DNA of 12,452 bases from Blastococcus sp. (GTDB lineage: Bacteria > Actinomycetota > Actinomycetes > Mycobacteriales > Geodermatophilaceae): the NCBI GenBank assembly GCA_025963345.1, contig JAOPUS010000361.1:1-12452 (forward strand). Direction: 5' to 3'. The notes beneath the pieces were generated by a model. It searched no databases. It was not told the DNA's origin and saw only the letters and a list, made by a program, of their open reading frames with translations. Position 1 is the first letter of the stretch. The number at the start of each line of letters is the position of its first letter. This document shows, piece by piece, positions 1 through 6,349 of this stretch. Both the position numbers and the translations under genes were made by a program.

Positions 1-35
1 CCCCGGGGTTCCGGGAACGCCGTCCACCGTTCTTG

Positions 36-41
36 TACTCT
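36..41 (+). promoter_or_regulatory. Candidate -10 box for tRNA-Tyr
   Basis: TACTCT fits the actinobacterial -10 pattern TAnnnT and lies 18 bases before the tRNA 5' end, a reasonable distance for a short tRNA leader. No convincing -35 hexamer is seen at normal spacing, so this is a weak assignment made by position and pattern only. Confidence 0.3.
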
Positions 42-59
42 TCTCCGGTACCACCGCAC

Positions 60-141
60 GGCGGGTTGCCCGAGTGGCCAATGGGAGCGGACTGTAAATC
101 CGTCGGCTTAGCCTACGAAGGTTCGAATCCTTCACCCGCCA
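60..141 (+). tRNA. tRNA-Tyr (anticodon GTA)
   Basis: This is a class II tRNA with a long variable arm. The acceptor stem GGCGGGT (60-66) pairs with ACCCGCC (134-140), with discriminator A141. The anticodon loop 92-98 reads CTGTAAA with GTA at 94-96, flanked by a 5-bp stem (87-91 with 99-103, one G-T pair). The T arm contains GTTCGAATCC. CCA is not encoded. It decodes both tyrosine codons through G34 wobble. Confidence 0.97.
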
Positions 142-151
142 CGCCTCGGTA

Positions 152-187
152 CGACGGCCCCCGACCTCGACAGGTCGGGGGCCGTCG
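152..187. terminator. Hairpin terminator after tRNA-Tyr (likely bidirectional)
   Basis: A perfect 16-bp stem (152-167 with 172-187) closes a 4-base loop CGAC. There is no real T-tract, as is common in high-GC actinobacteria. It lies 10 bases past the tRNA-Tyr 3' end and about 20 bases past the stop of the convergent minus-strand TadE/G-like gene, so it can serve both transcripts. Confidence 0.8.
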
Positions 188-207
188 CCGTTGTCAGGGC
201 GCCTCTG

Positions 208-636
208 TCAGAGGGTCGGGGCCCTCGCGCTCGCCGTCGCCGTGCGTTCGAGCTGCTCGCCGCCGAGGAACAGCCAGCCGAAGGCGATGTCGACGTACCG
301 CGTGCAGCGGATGGTCACCTCTGCGCCGTCGGTCTCCGCCGACCACGAGTCGAGGTGCGTGCCGCCGTCGGCGAGCTGGTCGGCGACCGCCGCCTGGGCC
401 GTGGCCCGGGTGAGCGGCAGCTGGGTGCCGACGCCGCGGGTGTAGACGACGGCCTCGTCGGTGCGGTTGGCGGCGGCGATCGCGGCGCCGTCGCAGACCG
501 ACTGCACCTCCTGCTGTTCCAGGAAGGCGTCGGAAGCGGCGATCGCCCCGAAGGCCATCAGCGCGGCCACGGTCCAGCACACGAGGACGAGGGGCAACGT
601 CGACCCACGCTCGGCAGCTGCTGCATCCGTCCGCAC
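208..636 (-). CDS. TadE/TadG-like (Flp pilus-type) membrane protein
   Basis: The 142-residue protein starts with a short N-terminus and the motif ERGST, then one hydrophobic segment (about residues 14-35). A downstream stretch, VQSVCDGAAIAAA, matches the 'Q..aD.AALAAA' pattern of TadG/Rv3654c-type proteins. Family members are single-span envelope proteins associated with Flp/Tad pilus or secretion loci, and the bulk of this one probably faces outside. No Tad ATPase, prepilin or peptidase gene is nearby, so it is an orphan copy. The GTG start at 636 is preferred because TACGCT, a good -10 box, lies exactly 7 bases upstream. That places transcription initiation at or next to the start codon (leaderless), and no Shine-Dalgarno sequence exists. 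The gene ends next to the tRNA-Tyr terminator. The family call is fairly sure; its role here is unknown. Confidence 0.75.
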   Translation of the reverse strand: MRTDAAAAERGSTLPLVLVCWTVAALMAFGAIAASDAFLEQQEVQSVCDGAAIAAANRTDEAVVYTRGVGTQLPLTRATAQAAVADQLADGGTHLDSWSAETDGAEVTIRCTRYVDIAFGWLFLGGEQLERTATASARAPTL

Positions 637-643
637 GCCGGGC

Positions 644-649
644 AGCGTA
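644..649 (-). promoter_or_regulatory. Candidate -10 box of the TadE/G-like gene
   Basis: On the minus strand this reads TACGCT (TAnnnT). Its last base is separated by 7 bases from the GTG codon at 636, the geometry of a leaderless actinobacterial promoter. The -35 region falls inside the TGTGGACA-rich repeat block, so whatever binds those repeats could control this promoter. Confidence 0.5.
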
Positions 650-659
650 GGCAGAACGA

Positions 660-686
660 GCCCTGTCCACCGCCTGTGGACAGGGC
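660..686. repeat. 11-bp inverted repeat in a divergent promoter region
   Basis: GCCCTGTCCAC (660-670) is the exact reverse complement of GTGGACAGGGC (676-686), with a 5-base spacer CGCCT. It sits between the divergent start codons at 636 (minus) and 788 (plus). A perfect dyad in this position suggests an operator, though it could simply be two opposed DnaA-box-like sequences that happen to face each other. Confidence 0.6.
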
Positions 687-746
687 CTGTGGACACTGTG
701 GACACCCGATCGGGTGGTGGCCTGCCCGGCGGAGGAGCCTGTGGAC
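664..746. promoter_or_regulatory. Cluster of TGTGGACA (DnaA-box-like) motifs
   Basis: TGTGGACA occurs at 675-682, 688-695 and 697-704, with a partial copy TGTGGAC at 740-746 and an inverted TGTCCAC at 664-670. The reverse complement TGTCCACA is the core of the actinobacterial DnaA box (TTGTCCACA), but here the first base of the 9-mer is C or G rather than T. Known: DnaA boxes cluster at oriC and at DnaA-titrating or regulated sites. Inferred: this may bind DnaA or a dedicated regulator of the two divergent genes. It is not an origin, since no dnaA/dnaN genes or AT-rich unwinding region are present. Confidence 0.4.
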
Positions 747-787
747 GACGCCGGCGCGGGTCCGCTCCGCGCCGCCACACTGCCCGC

Positions 788-1072
788 ATGTCCATCGAGA
801 TGCCCGCGGCCGAGGTGTACGGGTTGGCGAACACGCTGCGTGGTGCGGTCGGCGACGCCGAGGACATCGGTGGCCGCCTCCGGGACACCCCGCAGGTCGG
901 CACCGGCCTGCAGGCGGCGGTGGAGACCTTCCTGGAGAGCCACCGCGCCGCCGGTCGTGCGCTCGCCGGTGAACTCGCCTGGCTCGGCGACACCGTCGCC
1001 GCGGTGGCCGACTCGTGGCGGCACCTCGACGGCTCTCTGCTGGCCGCGCACGGGCGGGGCCGCGCCGAATGA
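788..1072 (+). CDS. EspC/WXG100-like small helical protein
   Basis: This 94-residue protein has no signal peptide and is almost entirely helix-forming. A first helix (about residues 8-33) and a second (about 40-85) are separated by a turn around D33-T39, with a WLG tripeptide at 65-67. That size and hairpin layout resemble type VII (ESX) substrates, in particular the EspC-like family. The tripeptide lies in the second helix rather than in the turn as in classic WXG100 proteins. No clear C-terminal YxxxD/E export signal is visible. The ATG has no Shine-Dalgarno sequence, so leaderless translation is likely. Its stop overlaps the next gene's start (ATGA at 1069-1072), which implies co-translation and probable partnership with that protein. 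No ESX secretion machinery lies in the window. The fold inference is moderate; function is unknown. Confidence 0.7.
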   Translation: MSIEMPAAEVYGLANTLRGAVGDAEDIGGRLRDTPQVGTGLQAAVETFLESHRAAGRALAGELAWLGDTVAAVADSWRHLDGSLLAAHGRGRAE

Positions 1073-3204
1073 CCACCGCCATGCCGACCCCGCTCCCGCT
1101 GGACATGCCACCGGGCGATGCCGGGGCGCTGGGCGAGCTCGTCCGCGAGATCGCCGGTGCCGCCGTGTGTCTGTCGGCCGTCGACGACCGGCTCCTCGGT
1201 GCCGCCACCGTGGCGCCGGGGTGGCTGGGGGACGACGCCGCGGCGGCCGCCGCGCAGGTCGGTGCGGTCAGCGCACTGGTCAGGGCGGTCTCCGGCGCGG
1301 TGCTGCCTGCGATCGGCCGGCTGAACACCCACGCGGAGCGCGTCCTGGAGACCCGCCGGCAGGTGGCCGCCCTCGCGGCCGAGCAGCGGGAACAGTTCGC
1401 CGAGGCGTGGGGGCGGTGGGCGCAGGTGGAGAGCCTGCAGCTCCAGGTCATGACCGGTGGCCCCGACGCCCGGGCGATCGTCGAGGAGGTCGAGGCCGCA
1501 GAGGCGAGCCGTCGGAGACGGCACACGGCTCTGTTGGAAGAACTGGAGGACGACGCGGCCGCGACGGCGCGCGTCCTCGTCGACTCGTGCGCGGTGGTCG
1601 GTGGCCGCGGTGGGCCGGGTGACGCCAACCGCGTCGTCGCGTACCTCGCCGCCGAGCTGCCCGGCTGGGGGGACCAGGAGCTCGCACGCCGCGGCCGCGC
1701 GCTGGCCGAAGGCTTCACTCGCCTGCTGACGTCCGGGGAGTGGATCGGAAACGCGGACGCCTGGAACCGTCCGGCCGCAGGCGCAGCCCCGTACGCGAGG
1801 TCTACCGCTTTCGCCCAGGCGCTGCTCGGGACGCTCGGGCCGGACGGCGTTCGGGAGATGCTCGCCGTTCTCGGGAGAGCGCTCCTGGGGCCGGCGAGTG
1901 ACACGGCGCGGCTCTTGGCCAGAGCGCTGGGAGCCGCGCAGAGCAGTGGCTCCTCCTCGGGTCGCCCCGACGCGGTTCTGGCGGCCGTCTACGTCGACCC
2001 CGATGATGCGGGCGTCGAGCCGGACCGGATCGCCCTGGGAATGGCGACGGTGCTCTCGGCCGGTGCAGGCAGCCGCGGTGGCGGCCTGCACCGGGCGACG
2101 GTCGTCGAGTGGGGCCGGCAGATCCTGCTGCGGGAGCAGCGGATGGGCAGAGCCATCGACCGTGGTCGGCCGATGGCACTGACCGCGCTGTCGGTGGATC
2201 CCGTGCCCGTCGTCATCTCGGCCTTGGCCCAGAGCGGTGACCCTGCCGCGGCGAGCCGGCTGCTCACCGGACGCGCCGTGTGGGAGGTGCTGCTCGCCCG
2301 GTCATGGGACGACGGCGGGTCATCTCTCTCGCAGGTCGTCGCCGCCGCCGGTACCGACGATGGTGCTGCCGGGGAGGCGGCGGTCCGCTCAGGGCTGGCA
2401 GCACTCGGTGCGGGGCTCTCGGACGGGGATCCCGACGACTGGACCGTCGATCGGGAGACGGCGGCAGGGATCTCGGCATCCATGGGGCAAGCCCTGTCGG
2501 CGCATGTCTCCGTGGTGACGGAAGCGCTGCAGGTGGGGGTCGACGGCCGGCTGACCGGGGGACGGGACGACCTCCTGAGAGGGCTCGGCTACCTCACTCT
2601 CGACAGAGGCGCGGCGGCGGCCGTCGAGCAGTCGCTCGGCAGCTGGGCCCTCGTCCAGCCGCGCGACCTCGAAGGCACTGGACCGCTGGCGCCGCTCCCG
2701 GCTGTCGCGATCCCGGGCGCCTACCTGGCGGTACAGGAGTACGGCCAGCGGTTGGCCTACGCCCTGCAGGAGTTCGAGGAGCAGGAGCGGGCGGAGGACC
2801 GGCAACTCGGGTGGGACCTCACGGCCGGGCTGGCGACGAACCTCATCCGGGGCCCGTGGGGGATCCCGGTCGGGGTGCTCGAGGGATACCTGGCCATCTG
2901 GTTGGGGTTCGACGGCACGTGGCAGAGGGGGACCGACCGGGGACTCGTCCTCGACCGCAGGGCCGCGGTGGATGCCGCGGTCGCACAACTCCCGCCGGAC
3001 CGCGTGGCCGCAGCCGAGGCCGTGGCGGCCCAGGCCCGGGCGGCCTTCGACCGGACGGGTCGCGCCCTCGGGCTCATCCGGCCGCCGACATCGCCGGAGG
3101 TCGACTACACGCAGCCGTTGGTGGGCGGACTGCAGGACCTCGTGGAGGGGCGCATCGACCTGGACCGCGGCCGGGTGGGTGGTCGGCTGCGGCTTCCGCG
3201 GTGA
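1069..3204 (+). CDS. 711-residue protein with WXG-like N-terminal domain
   Basis: I do not recognise a characterised homologue. The N-terminal 160 residues are strongly helical with WLG at 52-54, the position expected for the turn of a WXG100-type hairpin. A coiled-coil-like segment rich in E and R follows (about 105-165). The middle (about 200-335) carries phrases such as LGTLGPDGVREML that recall DUF6571-type actinobacterial proteins, a memory-based and weak match. The C-terminal part is helical and alanine-rich and contains a short hydrophobic stretch near GIPVGVLEGYLAIWLGF, but no recognisable nuclease or other toxin motif. The start at ATG 1069 overlaps the stop of the 94-residue gene, so the two form an operon. 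The pairing of a small partner with a large WXG-headed protein resembles type VII effector loci; an immunity gene is not evident downstream. Confidence 0.75.
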   Translation: MTTAMPTPLPLDMPPGDAGALGELVREIAGAAVCLSAVDDRLLGAATVAPGWLGDDAAAAAAQVGAVSALVRAVSGAVLPAIGRLNTHAERVLETRRQVAALAAEQREQFAEAWGRWAQVESLQLQVMTGGPDARAIVEEVEAAEASRRRRHTALLEELEDDAAATARVLVDSCAVVGGRGGPGDANRVVAYLAAELPGWGDQELARRGRALAEGFTRLLTSGEWIGNADAWNRPAAGAAPYARSTAFAQALLGTLGPDGVREMLAVLGRALLGPASDTARLLARALGAAQSSGSSSGRPDAVLAAVYVDPDDAGVEPDRIALGMATVLSAGAGSRGGGLHRATVVEWGRQILLREQRMGRAIDRGRPMALTALSVDPVPVVISALAQSGDPAAASRLLTGRAVWEVLLARSWDDGGSSLSQVVAAAGTDDGAAGEAAVRSGLAALGAGLSDGDPDDWTVDRETAAGISASMGQALSAHVSVVTEALQVGVDGRLTGGRDDLLRGLGYLTLDRGAAAAVEQSLGSWALVQPRDLEGTGPLAPLPAVAIPGAYLAVQEYGQRLAYALQEFEEQERAEDRQLGWDLTAGLATNLIRGPWGIPVGVLEGYLAIWLGFDGTWQRGTDRGLVLDRRAAVDAAVAQLPPDRVAAAEAVAAQARAAFDRTGRALGLIRPPTSPEVDYTQPLVGGLQDLVEGRIDLDRGRVGGRLRLPR

Positions 3205-3232
3205 CCGCCGGGACGCTCCGGACGCCCGCCAT

Positions 3233-3249
3233 GTCACCCGTTCGGTGAC
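3233..3249 (+). terminator. Short hairpin terminator after the WXG-like operon
   Basis: GTCACC (3233-3238) pairs with GGTGAC (3244-3249) around the loop CGTTC. It is followed by the T-rich run TTCTCGTCTATTT (3250-3262), which is unusual in such GC-rich DNA. It lies 29 bases past the stop codon of the 711-residue gene. The stem is only 6 bp, so confidence is moderate. The remaining spacer to 3424 holds no gene or recognised riboswitch. Confidence 0.5.
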
Positions 3250-3424
3250 TTCTCGTCTATTTCCGACTACGGAGAGCGACGGCGCGAGGGGCCGTCACTC
3301 CATCGTGATCTTCAATGCTTGTCCAGATGGGTGACGGGAAGCAATGTCTCCAGCGCGGTCCGTACTGAACGACGCTCTGCCCCCGCGCGTAAGTGGCTGC
3401 CGCATGCCGCAGTCCGTCATGCCC

Positions 3425-3430
3425 AGGAGG
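3425..3430 (+). promoter_or_regulatory. Strong Shine-Dalgarno of the GAKWGR peptide gene
   Basis: AGGAGG is a full-length anti-16S match, 5 bases before ATG 3436. Most neighbouring genes have weak or no such site. This is the main evidence that the tiny reading frame is translated, and probably well translated, and it fixes the start codon. Confidence 0.85.
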
Positions 3431-3435
3431 CAATC

Positions 3436-3543
3436 ATGGGGAGCAACGTCCAGTCTGGCCAGAGCGCAGTTCGCGGAGCCAAGTGGGGCCGCGGTGCCAA
3501 GTGGGGCCGGGGCGCCAAGTGGGGCCGTACGGTCGCTGCCTGA
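3436..3543 (+). CDS. 35-residue cationic peptide with three GAKWGR repeats
   Basis: No family is recognised. The peptide begins MGSNVQSGQSAVR (1-13), then has GAKWGR three times in tandem (14-31), and ends TVAA. It contains three Lys, four Arg and three Trp and no acidic residue, so net charge is about +7. There is no signal peptide, transmembrane segment or cysteine. Evidence that it is a gene: AGGAGG 5 bases before the ATG, repeat units differing only at synonymous positions, and a strong terminator 40 bases after the stop. It therefore looks like a monocistronic unit. It lies upstream of a GGDEF/EAL gene in the same orientation. Possible roles, all inferred: a membrane- or nucleic-acid-binding peptide, a precursor of a modified peptide (Lys and Trp adjacency recalls Lys-Trp crosslinked RiPPs, but no maturase is in the window), or a leader peptide. 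Confidence 0.75.
   Translation: MGSNVQSGQSAVRGAKWGRGAKWGRGAKWGRTVAA
3475..3528 (+). repeat. Three tandem 18-bp in-frame repeats
   Basis: Units at 3475-3492, 3493-3510 and 3511-3528 each encode GAKWGR. They share GCCAAGTGGGGCCG and vary only in the third base of the first Gly codon (GGA, GGT, GGC) and of the last Arg codon (CGC, CGG, CGT). All differences are synonymous, which points to selection on the peptide rather than to a very recent DNA duplication. Confidence 0.9.
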
Positions 3544-3583
3544 TCCACGCATCTGTTTCATGACGCGCCACTGAGCGCGTGAC

Positions 3584-3626
3584 GTCGGGGCAGTCGGTCT
3601 TCGGACCGGCTGCCCCGACTCGTTTC
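3584..3626 (+). terminator. Intrinsic terminator with UUCG tetraloop
   Basis: A 16-bp stem (3584-3599 with 3604-3619, one T-G wobble at 3594/3609) closes on the stable C(TTCG)G tetraloop. It is followed by the partly T-rich TCGTTTC. It lies 40 bases after the peptide gene's stop and about 100 bases before the GGDEF/EAL start, so it separates the two transcripts unless it is read through conditionally. Confidence 0.88.
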
Positions 3627-3690
3627 TGCACCGGCCCGACGCGACTGCCCCCAAGGGGTCGAACAGCCTCGCCGGGGGGCGCTCCGCTGT

Positions 3691-3696
3691 TAGCCT
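3691..3696 (+). promoter_or_regulatory. Candidate -10 box of the GGDEF/EAL gene
   Basis: TAGCCT fits TAnnnT and lies 25 bases before ATG 3722, downstream of the strong terminator that isolates this gene from the peptide unit. No clear -35 is seen, so the assignment is tentative. Confidence 0.3.
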
Positions 3697-3721
3697 CGGC
3701 GCCGCCCGTCTTCCCCACGAA

Positions 3722-6271
3722 ATGCAGGTAGCAGTGGCCGAGTTGGACGACCGCGTGCCACGTCGGCCGCTGACCTTCCTGAGTCAGTGGACCGTGGCCT
3801 GGATCGGGATAGCCGTTGCGATCCCGGTCGCTCTCTGGGCGCTCGTCCCGATGAGCCGGCCGATCGACGTACCGCTGCTGATCGCCGCATTCCTGGGGCT
3901 GGTGGCCGCGGAATCGTTCAATGTCCAGTTCGAGTTCCGAAAGCAGAGCTTCTCCTGGTCGCCCAGCGAACTCGCCTTCGTGATGGCACTCGTGGCCATC
4001 GGTGGTTCCTGGACCGCCGTTGCCTGGGCCGCCGCGGTCGGTGTGACCGTCCTGGCGCAGGGCTACCCGCGCCCGAAGGCCGTCTTCAACGTCACCGTCG
4101 TCGTGCTCGAGGTCTGCGCCGCCGTCGGCGTGCTCCGGCTGCTGCCGGCCGGCGACATCGTCGAGCCGGTCACCTGGTTCTCCTACCTGATCGCCGTCCT
4201 GGTCGCGAGCATGGTCGGCGCCGCGCTCATCGCCGGCGCCATCAGTGCCACGCAGGGCTATCCCGGTCGCATGCTCTGGGCAAGCCTGCTCGTCCCGGTC
4301 GTGCTGGTCGGCCCGGTGTCGGTCCTCGTCGGTCTCGCCGTTCTGTTGCTGGTCAGCGTGACCCCGTGGGCCTGGCTGCTCATCGCGCCGCTCCTCGGCG
4401 CTCTTGCGCTCGTGTACCGGCGCTTCGGCTCGGTGACCCGCGAGGGGCACAGCGTGGAGCGCGTCTACGACTTCGCCCGCCGGGTGGAGCAGGTCTCCCC
4501 GGACGAGGCCGGCACCCGGCAGATCGTCCAGGCCGTCCGGGAACTGCTCAACGCCGAGCGGGTGGCGCTCTGGCTGCCGCCCTACCTCGACGAGGAACCG
4601 CGCCTGGTCGTCTCCGCCGAGAACGGGGCGGTCTGGTACGACGGCCCCGGCGACCCGGACGACGTGTTCCGCCGTCGCGCGGTGACCTCCGACGAGGGGC
4701 CGCTCCTGGTCTCCCTGGCGCGCGCCGACAGCGACGAGATCGCCGCCCTCGCCCGGCGCGGGGTCTCCGACCTGCTGGGGGCGCCGGTGATGACCGCTGC
4801 GGGGGAGCCTGGCTACCTGGAGGTATGCGACCGCCGCAGCGACATCGTCTCCTTCGCCGACAGCGACCGCGCCGCGCTGGATTCCATGCTGACCCACGTC
4901 AACGCGGCGATCCGACACCAGCAGCTGCTGACCCAGATCCGCTACGACGCCGACCACGACCGGCTGACCGGACTGCCCAACCGCCAGCGCCTGGCCGCCG
5001 AGATCGACCATCTCCTCGCCGAGGACCCCGTGGCCGCACGCGCCGGCCTGATCCTGGCCGCCCTCGGCAACTACACCGAGGTCACCGACACCCTCGGGCA
5101 CGCGGCCAGCGACGAGCTGCTGCTGGTCACCGCCGGCCTGCTGCGCGAGCACGCCCCCCCGCAGGCGCTGCTGGCGCGGATGGAGGGCGAGCAGTTCGCC
5201 GTCCTGCTGCCGGGGCTGTCCCTGGCCGCCACCGAGCGCGCCGCGCGGCGGCTGCGCGAGGCCGCCTCGACCCGCTCGCGCGTCGCCGGCCTGGACCTCG
5301 AGGTCACGCTGACCATCGGGGTCGCCGCCGCGCCGGTGCACGGCACCGACGCCGGAATGCTCATGCAGCGCGCCGATGTCGCACTGCTCGCCGCGGCCGG
5401 CTCCGGCGGGGTCGCGAGCTACCACCCCGTCCTCGACCAGCAGAGCCTCCGTCGCCTGCAGCTGGGCACCGAGCTCGAGCAGGCGATGGCCGACGGGCAG
5501 ATCAGCGTCGTCTTCCAGCCCATCATCGACGCCCAGACCTCCGACATCGTCTCCGTGGAGACGCTGGTGCGCTGGGCCCATCCGCGGTACGGCTCGATCC
5601 CGCCCGACGACTTCATCCACCTCGCCGAGCAGATCGGCCGGATCGGCGCGGTGACCGACCACGTCCTGGACCTGGCGCTGGCCCGGTGTCGGCGCTGGCT
5701 GGACCAGGACATCGCGCTGTCGGTGGCGGTGAACCTCTCGGTGCACTGCCTCACAGAGCCCGACCTGGTGTCCCGGGTCCGGCGTGCCCTGCAGCGCCAC
5801 GGCGTGCCCGGTGAGCTGCTCACCCTGGAGCTGACCGAGGGCAGCGTCGTCGACGACTCGGTGCGCGACAGCAGCGTGCTGGGCGACCTCCACGCGCTCG
5901 GGCTGCGGCTGTCCATGGACGACTTCGGCACCGGGTACTCCTCGCTGTCCCAGCTCCGGCAGCTGCCGATCGACGAGGTCAAGATCGACAAGTCCTTCGT
6001 GCTCGGCATGTCGACCAGCCAGGGGGAGTCCTTCATCGCCCGCTCGATCATCGAGCTGGCGCACAACCTCGGCTTGCGCGTCGTGGCCGAGGGCGTCGAG
6101 GACGAGCTGACCCGCAACCTGCTGGCCGAGATGGGCTGCGACAAGCTGCAGGGTTTCCTGGTCAGCCGGCCGCTGCCTGACGACCGGCTCGAGACCTGGC
6201 TGCTCGCCCGCACCGGCGTCCGCTCCGCCGGGCCCGGTGCCACCCACCGGCGGCTGTTCGTGCGCACCTGA
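3722..6271 (+). CDS. Membrane GAF-GGDEF-EAL c-di-GMP phosphodiesterase (GGDEF degenerate)
   Basis: 849 residues. The N-terminus (about 22-235) has roughly seven hydrophobic segments, a membrane sensor module of unidentified ligand. A GAF-like domain (about 250-400) follows, then a GGDEF domain starting near RLTGLPNR (414) and an EAL domain (about 575-830). The GGDEF signature is replaced by EGEQF (488-492), so cyclase activity is unlikely; it may bind GTP as a regulatory domain. The EAL domain keeps the expected catalytic set: E613 in ETLVRW, the Asn of NLS, ELTE, DDFGTGYSSL (from 733), KIDKSFV, VVAEGVED and QGFLVSRPL. It should hydrolyse c-di-GMP to pGpG at the inner membrane face. The start is uncertain: ATG 3722 lacks a Shine-Dalgarno sequence, while GTG 3734 has AGG 5 bases upstream. 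The gene is monocistronic. Confidence 0.93.
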   Translation: MQVAVAELDDRVPRRPLTFLSQWTVAWIGIAVAIPVALWALVPMSRPIDVPLLIAAFLGLVAAESFNVQFEFRKQSFSWSPSELAFVMALVAIGGSWTAVAWAAAVGVTVLAQGYPRPKAVFNVTVVVLEVCAAVGVLRLLPAGDIVEPVTWFSYLIAVLVASMVGAALIAGAISATQGYPGRMLWASLLVPVVLVGPVSVLVGLAVLLLVSVTPWAWLLIAPLLGALALVYRRFGSVTREGHSVERVYDFARRVEQVSPDEAGTRQIVQAVRELLNAERVALWLPPYLDEEPRLVVSAENGAVWYDGPGDPDDVFRRRAVTSDEGPLLVSLARADSDEIAALARRGVSDLLGAPVMTAAGEPGYLEVCDRRSDIVSFADSDRAALDSMLTHVNAAIRHQQLLTQIRYDADHDRLTGLPNRQRLAAEIDHLLAEDPVAARAGLILAALGNYTEVTDTLGHAASDELLLVTAGLLREHAPPQALLARMEGEQFAVLLPGLSLAATERAARRLREAASTRSRVAGLDLEVTLTIGVAAAPVHGTDAGMLMQRADVALLAAAGSGGVASYHPVLDQQSLRRLQLGTELEQAMADGQISVVFQPIIDAQTSDIVSVETLVRWAHPRYGSIPPDDFIHLAEQIGRIGAVTDHVLDLALARCRRWLDQDIALSVAVNLSVHCLTEPDLVSRVRRALQRHGVPGELLTLELTEGSVVDDSVRDSSVLGDLHALGLRLSMDDFGTGYSSLSQLRQLPIDEVKIDKSFVLGMSTSQGESFIARSIIELAHNLGLRVVAEGVEDELTRNLLAEMGCDKLQGFLVSRPLPDDRLETWLLARTGVRSAGPGATHRRLFVRT

Positions 6272-6289
6272 GGAAGGACCTCCCTGCCC

Positions 6290-6315
6290 CCCGCCGCTCG
6301 CAGGCTCGCGGCGGG
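6290..6315 (+). terminator. GC hairpin after the GGDEF/EAL gene
   Basis: CCCGCCGC (6290-6297) pairs with GCGGCGGG (6308-6315) across a 10-base loop, 19 bases after the stop codon. It has no T-tract. It is placed to end the GGDEF/EAL transcript before the tRNA-Thr promoter. Confidence 0.5.
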
Positions 6316-6343
6316 TCCCTGCAGGCAGGCCGACGGGCTCAGG

Positions 6344-6349
6344 TACAGT
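6344..6349 (+). promoter_or_regulatory. Candidate -10 box for tRNA-Thr/tRNA-Met
   Basis: TACAGT fits TAnnnT and ends 18 bases before the tRNA-Thr 5' end. The -35 is not clear: TGCAGG at 6320-6325 has 18-base spacing but poor consensus. tRNA-Met 60 bases further down probably shares this promoter. Confidence 0.4.

Noticed and set aside
664..746. Replication origin suggested by DnaA-box-like motifs
   Set aside because: No dnaA, dnaN or AT-rich unwinding element nearby, and the boxes miss the first consensus base. Kept only as a regulatory candidate.
3263..3424. c-di-GMP riboswitch ahead of the peptide gene
   Set aside because: The conserved GEMM core segments are not present. The region has only short repeats (TGCCGCA twice) and no convincing multi-stem fold by eye.
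3475..3528. CRISPR-like array
   Set aside because: Only three contiguous 18-bp units with no spacers, and they are in-frame codons of a translated peptide.
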